From Acetofilamentum sp. (lineage in GTDB: Bacteria > Bacteroidota > Bacteroidia > Bacteroidales > JAADGE01): 53,499 bases of DNA. The stretch is taken from positions 1-53,499 of the forward strand of contig DYOF01000006.1 in NCBI GenBank assembly GCA_020720665.1, read 5' to 3'. Positions 49,676-53,499 of the stretch are shown here, in pieces; position 1 is the first letter of the stretch; each line of letters opens with the position of its first letter. The notes under the pieces were generated by a model, which did no database searches, was not told where the DNA came from, and was given only the letters and a program-made list of their open reading frames with translations. The translations under genes and the position numbers were made by a program.

Positions 49676-52441
49676 TTAGTGTGCTTCTAACCAGTTGTTT
49701 CCTGAACTGCTTTCAACCGTAAGTTTAACGGACAGTTTCGCTGCATTTTCCATTTCTTCTGAAATAATTTTCTTTGCACGTTCTAATTCTTCTCTCGGAA
49801 CATCAAAAACTAATTCGTCGTGAACTTGTAAAATCATTTTAGTTTTGAGCCTTTCGTCAAGAATTCTTTTTTGACAATTAATCATAGCAATTTTTATAAT
49901 GTCGGCAGCTGTTCCCTGAATGGGGGCGTTAATTGCATTCCGTTCATCATTGCTGCGTAATAAAGAATTTCGGGAATGAATATTTAATAAATAGCGTTTT
50001 CTGCCGTAAAGAGTAGAAACATATCCGTTGTCATACCCAAATTTAATGCTTTCATCCATAAAGCGTTTAACATTCGGGTAACTTGAAAAATAACCGTCAA
50101 TTAATTCTTTAGCTTCATTTCTTGAAATTCTTAAATTTTGTGATAAACCGAAGGACGAAATTCCGTAGATGATACCAAAATTAGCAGATTTAGCTCGGCT
50201 TCTCATATCTTTGGTAACATCCGAAAGGGCAATATTGTAAATTTTTGCGGCAGTGGCGGCATGAATGTCTTCTTTTTGATTAAAAGCCTCTAACATATTT
50301 TTATCTTGACTTAAATGTGCCATTAACCGAAGCTCTATTTGTGAATAATCGGCAGAAAATAATATATGATTTTCATCAGACGGGATAAATGCTTCACGAA
50401 TTCGTTTTCCGTCATCGGTTCTTATCGGAATATTTTGAAGATTCGGATTTGTTGAACTTAATCTGCCCGTAGATGTTATTGCCTGATTATATGACGTGTG
50501 TATTTTTCCGGTTTTTGAATTAATCAACTCGGGTAAAGCTTTTACGTATGTTGATTGTAATTTTGAATATCCGCGATAATCTAAAATTAAATTTATTATT
50601 TCGTGTTTGTCTTTTAATTTTTGAAGTTCCGACTCGTCAGTCGAATACTGTTTTGTTTTCGTTTTTTTAGGATTATCAGTAATTTTAAGTTCTTCAAACA
50701 GAATAATTCCGAGTTGTTTCGGCGAAGCGATATTAAATTCTTTTCCGGCAAGATTGTAAATGCGTTTTTCTGTATCAGAAATTTTTATTTCCAGTTCTTT
50801 TTCATATCGATTTAATTTTTCTATGCTGATTTTAACTCCGTTTGATTCCATATTTGCTAATACATATACTAAAGGAAATTCAATATCAACAGCTAACTCG
50901 AAAAGCTTTTCGTCCTTTTTTAATATCGGCTCTAATTTGTTTTTTAACTGTAAAGTAATATCGGCATCTTCACCGGCATATTCTTTAACGGTATCAACGG
51001 GAACATTTTTCATAGAACCTTGCTCTTTCCCCTTTTTACCAATTAATGACTCAATAGAAACCGGAGAATAATTCAAATACGTTTCTGATAAAACATTTAA
51101 ATTATGCCGTTTTTCAGGTTCTAAAAGATAATGAGCCAACATCGTATCAAAAAGATCTCCGGTTACGGTTATACCATAGTTTTTTAATACAATAATGTCA
51201 TATTTTATGTTTTGACCGATTTTTTTTATCAGCGGATTTTGAAGAACCGGTTTAATTAAATTAATTGCTTTTTGATCTTGAATTGAATCGTTTCCGAAAG
51301 GGATGTAATATGCTTCATAAGCCCTGAATGCGAATGCTATCCCGATAAGAGATGCCGAGTGCGGGTCGGTTCCTGTTGTTTCTGTATCAAAACAAAATTC
51401 TGAGGTTTTTTCTAATTTTAATACCAGAGAACGAATTTCTTCTTCAGTTGTTAAGAGCAAATAATTGTGTTCAACTGTTTCAATTGTTCTAAAGGAAGTT
51501 TGGTAAACCGTTTCTGTTTGTTTTGTTTCCTCTCCGAATAAAGTTCCTTGTGAAACAATTTCTTTTTCCGGGATAATTCGTTTTGATAATGCATTAAATT
51601 CTAATTCATTAAAAATTACTGCTAATTGATTGAAGTTTGGCTCGGACAAGCTCAATTCGTCTTCTGCAAACTCAACCGGAACATTTATATCAATAGTAAC
51701 AAGCGTTTTAGATAATTTAACTAAATCTTTACTATTAATAATATTTTCTTTTTGTTTCCCTTTTAGTTCGTTTATATGTGCATAAATTCCTTCAATATTT
51801 TTATATTCTTTTATTAATTTTATTGAAGTTTTTTCACCTATCCCCGGTATTCCGGGAACATTGTCGGCAGTGTCTCCCCAAATTGCCAAAATATCAATAA
51901 CCTGTTCCGGTTTTTCAATTTCGTATTTTTCACAAATTTCTTTCACTCCGACAAGTTCTGCTTCATTTCCCCCTTTTTTCGGTTTATACATAAAAATATT
52001 TTCTGAAACTAATTGTCCGAAATCTTTATCCGGCGTCATCATATATGTTTGAAACCCTCTTTTTTCCGCCATTTTTGCTATAGTCCCAATGGTATCATCT
52101 GCTTCAAAACCGGCAACTTCAAATATCGGAATATTAAATGATTTAATGATTTGTTTGATAAACGGGACAGATTTGATTATATCTTCAGGTGTTGAATCTC
52201 TGTTTGCTTTATAATCAGGGTATAAATCGTTTCTGAAGGTTTTAGAGGGCGAATCAAAAACAACGGCAATATGAGTCGGTTTTTCTCTTTGTAAAACATC
52301 AAAAAGAGTATTTGTAAACCCCAAAATTGCAGAAGTGTTCAAACCTTTTGAGTTGTAACGCGGGTTTTTAATAAAAGCGTAATATGCTCTGAAAATCAAA
52401 GCGTAAGCATCCAGTAAAAAAAGTTTTTTTTCTGTTTTCAT
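49676..52441 (-). CDS. polA: DNA polymerase I
   Basis: FLLDAYALIFRAYYAF 5'-nuclease; FCFDTETTGTDP 3'-exo; SADYSQIELRLMAHLS, RSRAKSANFGIIYGIS, QVHDELVFDVP. Confidence 0.97.
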   Translation of the reverse strand: MKTEKKLFLLDAYALIFRAYYAFIKNPRYNSKGLNTSAILGFTNTLFDVLQREKPTHIAVVFDSPSKTFRNDLYPDYKANRDSTPEDIIKSVPFIKQIIKSFNIPIFEVAGFEADDTIGTIAKMAEKRGFQTYMMTPDKDFGQLVSENIFMYKPKKGGNEAELVGVKEICEKYEIEKPEQVIDILAIWGDTADNVPGIPGIGEKTSIKLIKEYKNIEGIYAHINELKGKQKENIINSKDLVKLSKTLVTIDINVPVEFAEDELSLSEPNFNQLAVIFNELEFNALSKRIIPEKEIVSQGTLFGEETKQTETVYQTSFRTIETVEHNYLLLTTEEEIRSLVLKLEKTSEFCFDTETTGTDPHSASLIGIAFAFRAYEAYYIPFGNDSIQDQKAINLIKPVLQNPLIKKIGQNIKYDIIVLKNYGITVTGDLFDTMLAHYLLEPEKRHNLNVLSETYLNYSPVSIESLIGKKGKEQGSMKNVPVDTVKEYAGEDADITLQLKNKLEPILKKDEKLFELAVDIEFPLVYVLANMESNGVKISIEKLNRYEKELEIKISDTEKRIYNLAGKEFNIASPKQLGIILFEELKITDNPKKTKTKQYSTDESELQKLKDKHEIINLILDYRGYSKLQSTYVKALPELINSKTGKIHTSYNQAITSTGRLSSTNPNLQNIPIRTDDGKRIREAFIPSDENHILFSADYSQIELRLMAHLSQDKNMLEAFNQKEDIHAATAAKIYNIALSDVTKDMRSRAKSANFGIIYGISSFGLSQNLRISRNEAKELIDGYFSSYPNVKRFMDESIKFGYDNGYVSTLYGRKRYLLNIHSRNSLLRSNDERNAINAPIQGTAADIIKIAMINCQKRILDERLKTKMILQVHDELVFDVPREELERAKKIISEEMENAAKLSVKLTVESSSGNNWLEAH

Positions 52442-52444
52442 GTT

Positions 52445-52894
52445 TTATTGATTATCTGATGCAAACCATTCTGCATAAGAAGTTTCGGTTTCGTATAGTC
52501 TGATTGAAAACAGCTCAACGCCTTCGGGTAAATTCTTTTTAATAATTTCAGAAAAATCTTTAACCATATTTTCACATGTGGGTTGATAGTCGGTTGTTAT
52601 AAATCTATCAAACATTTCAGGTGTATTTCTAAAGCCTTGGTACGGCGCATTTTTATTTAAGATAACCGAATGATCAAATATATCTACAATATTTGTTTTT
52701 ACGATTTGTTTCAAATCCCCGAAATCAATAACCATTCCGAGCTTTTTATTTGTTTTGTCCGAAATAGGAAACCCTATTACGGTAACAAAAAGTTTATAGG
52801 TGTGACCATGAATATTTTTACATTTTCCGTCATAATTCCATAATGCGTGAGCAGATTCAAAATTGAATTGTTTGGTAACTCTTATCTTTTCCAT
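52445..52894 (-). CDS. queD: 6-carboxytetrahydropterin synthase (QueD/PTPS family)
   Basis: FNFESAHALWNYDGKCKNIHGHTYKLFV; MVIDFGDLK; PTCENMVKDF. Confidence 0.92.
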   Translation of the reverse strand: MEKIRVTKQFNFESAHALWNYDGKCKNIHGHTYKLFVTVIGFPISDKTNKKLGMVIDFGDLKQIVKTNIVDIFDHSVILNKNAPYQGFRNTPEMFDRFITTDYQPTCENMVKDFSEIIKKNLPEGVELFSIRLYETETSYAEWFASDNQ

Positions 52895-52930
52895 TATTTT
52901 TATTCCTAAGTTGTTTTTTTTTACAAAAAT

Positions 52931-52955
52931 AAAAAAACCGCTTTAAAAAGCGGTT
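52931..52955 (-). terminator. Rho-independent terminator of arsR-family gene
   Basis: AACCGCTTT-aa-AAAGCGGTT followed on minus strand by T tract. Confidence 0.75.
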
Positions 52956-52978
52956 ACAAATTATAAATATTACTAAAT

Positions 52979-53287
52979 TTAACTCTCACAGTCGGCACAT
53001 TTATTTAAACATTCAACAATATGTTCTAAATTCTGATTACGTAAAAAATAGAAAGAATTTTTCCCTATTCGTTCAGATCTTAATACACCCTTGTCCTTTA
53101 ATATTCCTAAGTGATGAGACGTTGTAGATTGTTCAATATTTAATGCAATATGAATTTCAGAAACAGTTAATTTGCTGTTATTACGCAGTAAATTTAAAAT
53201 TGCAACTCTCATCGGATGTGCCATGGCTTTTAACAATGTTGCAGCATTTTCTAATTTTTCGGGGCTGATTTCAAACTTTTTATCCAC
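52979..53287 (-). CDS. ArsR-family winged-helix transcriptional regulator
   Basis: LKAMAHPMRVAILNLLRNNSKLTVSEIHIALNIEQSTTSHHLGILKDKGVLRSER; C-terminal CLNKCADCES. Confidence 0.9.
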   Translation of the reverse strand: MDKKFEISPEKLENAATLLKAMAHPMRVAILNLLRNNSKLTVSEIHIALNIEQSTTSHHLGILKDKGVLRSERIGKNSFYFLRNQNLEHIVECLNKCADCES

Positions 53288-53378
53288 GTATTTATATTTT
53301 TAATTTAAAAATCTAAATTGAATATTTAAACATCAAAACATCAACATTTTGTACAAAGTTTAAAGATGAATATAAAAT

Positions 53379-53420
53379 CTTTGTGTTCTTTGTGAATTTC
53401 TTGGTGTCTTTGTGGTTTTT
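53379..53420. repeat. Short degenerate tandem CTTTGTG-type repeat
   Basis: CTTTGTGTT-CTTTGTGAATTT-CTTGGTGT-CTTTGTGGTTTTT read directly. Confidence 0.55.
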
Positions 53421-53499
53421 AAACGTTCATTTTAGATTTTCAGGTTTAACAAAAATATGAAAGAATAACAGCACACAATATGATAATTGTCATATTTAG

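Noticed and set aside
1-53499. CRISPR array, toxin-antitoxin, restriction-modification, prophage, integrase or IS element
   Set aside because: No spaced direct-repeat array and no transposase, integrase, methyltransferase or phage-structural motifs seen in any ORF.

Overview
The window is a low-GC Bacteroidetes (probably Bacteroidales-like) chromosomal segment made mostly of core and housekeeping genes. Recognisable genes include kdsA, rarA, ruvC, glpK, an Mrp/NifU-domain pair, two tandem rhomboid proteases, ftsX-DUF3098-uppP-truB-queA, lpxK, sppA, tRNA-Asn, exoIII, rimM-rpsP, a TonB receptor with DUF4249, dnaE, a Zn-ribbon/LemA/TPM cluster, trx, DUF58, glpD, tandem acyl-CoA ligases, a U32 peptidase, pheS, a cyclophilin lipoprotein, hemD-rnpA, DUF4271, an acyl-CoA dehydrogenase, an S41 protease, DUF1987/SiaC, polA, queD and an ArsR regulator. 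I found no CRISPR array, no complete mobile element, no prophage and no recognisable defence or biosynthetic cluster. I do not see strong evidence for a new biological system. The observations most worth a second look are: (1) a DUF4271 gene split by an in-frame TGA with its conserved C-terminus intact downstream; (2) rarA, whose conserved N-terminus requires a non-canonical ATA-type start, with a Bacteroidetes promoter embedded in the upstream terminator hairpin; (3) a TPR-TM-LemA fusion between a small Zn-ribbon protein and a TPM protein; (4) a tandem pair of paralogous uncharacterised lipoproteins with a C-terminal WHCW motif; (5) a degenerate CTTTGTG-type repeat and a 20-bp near-palindrome upstream of the ArsR gene. 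No database searches were run; family calls come from motif recognition.
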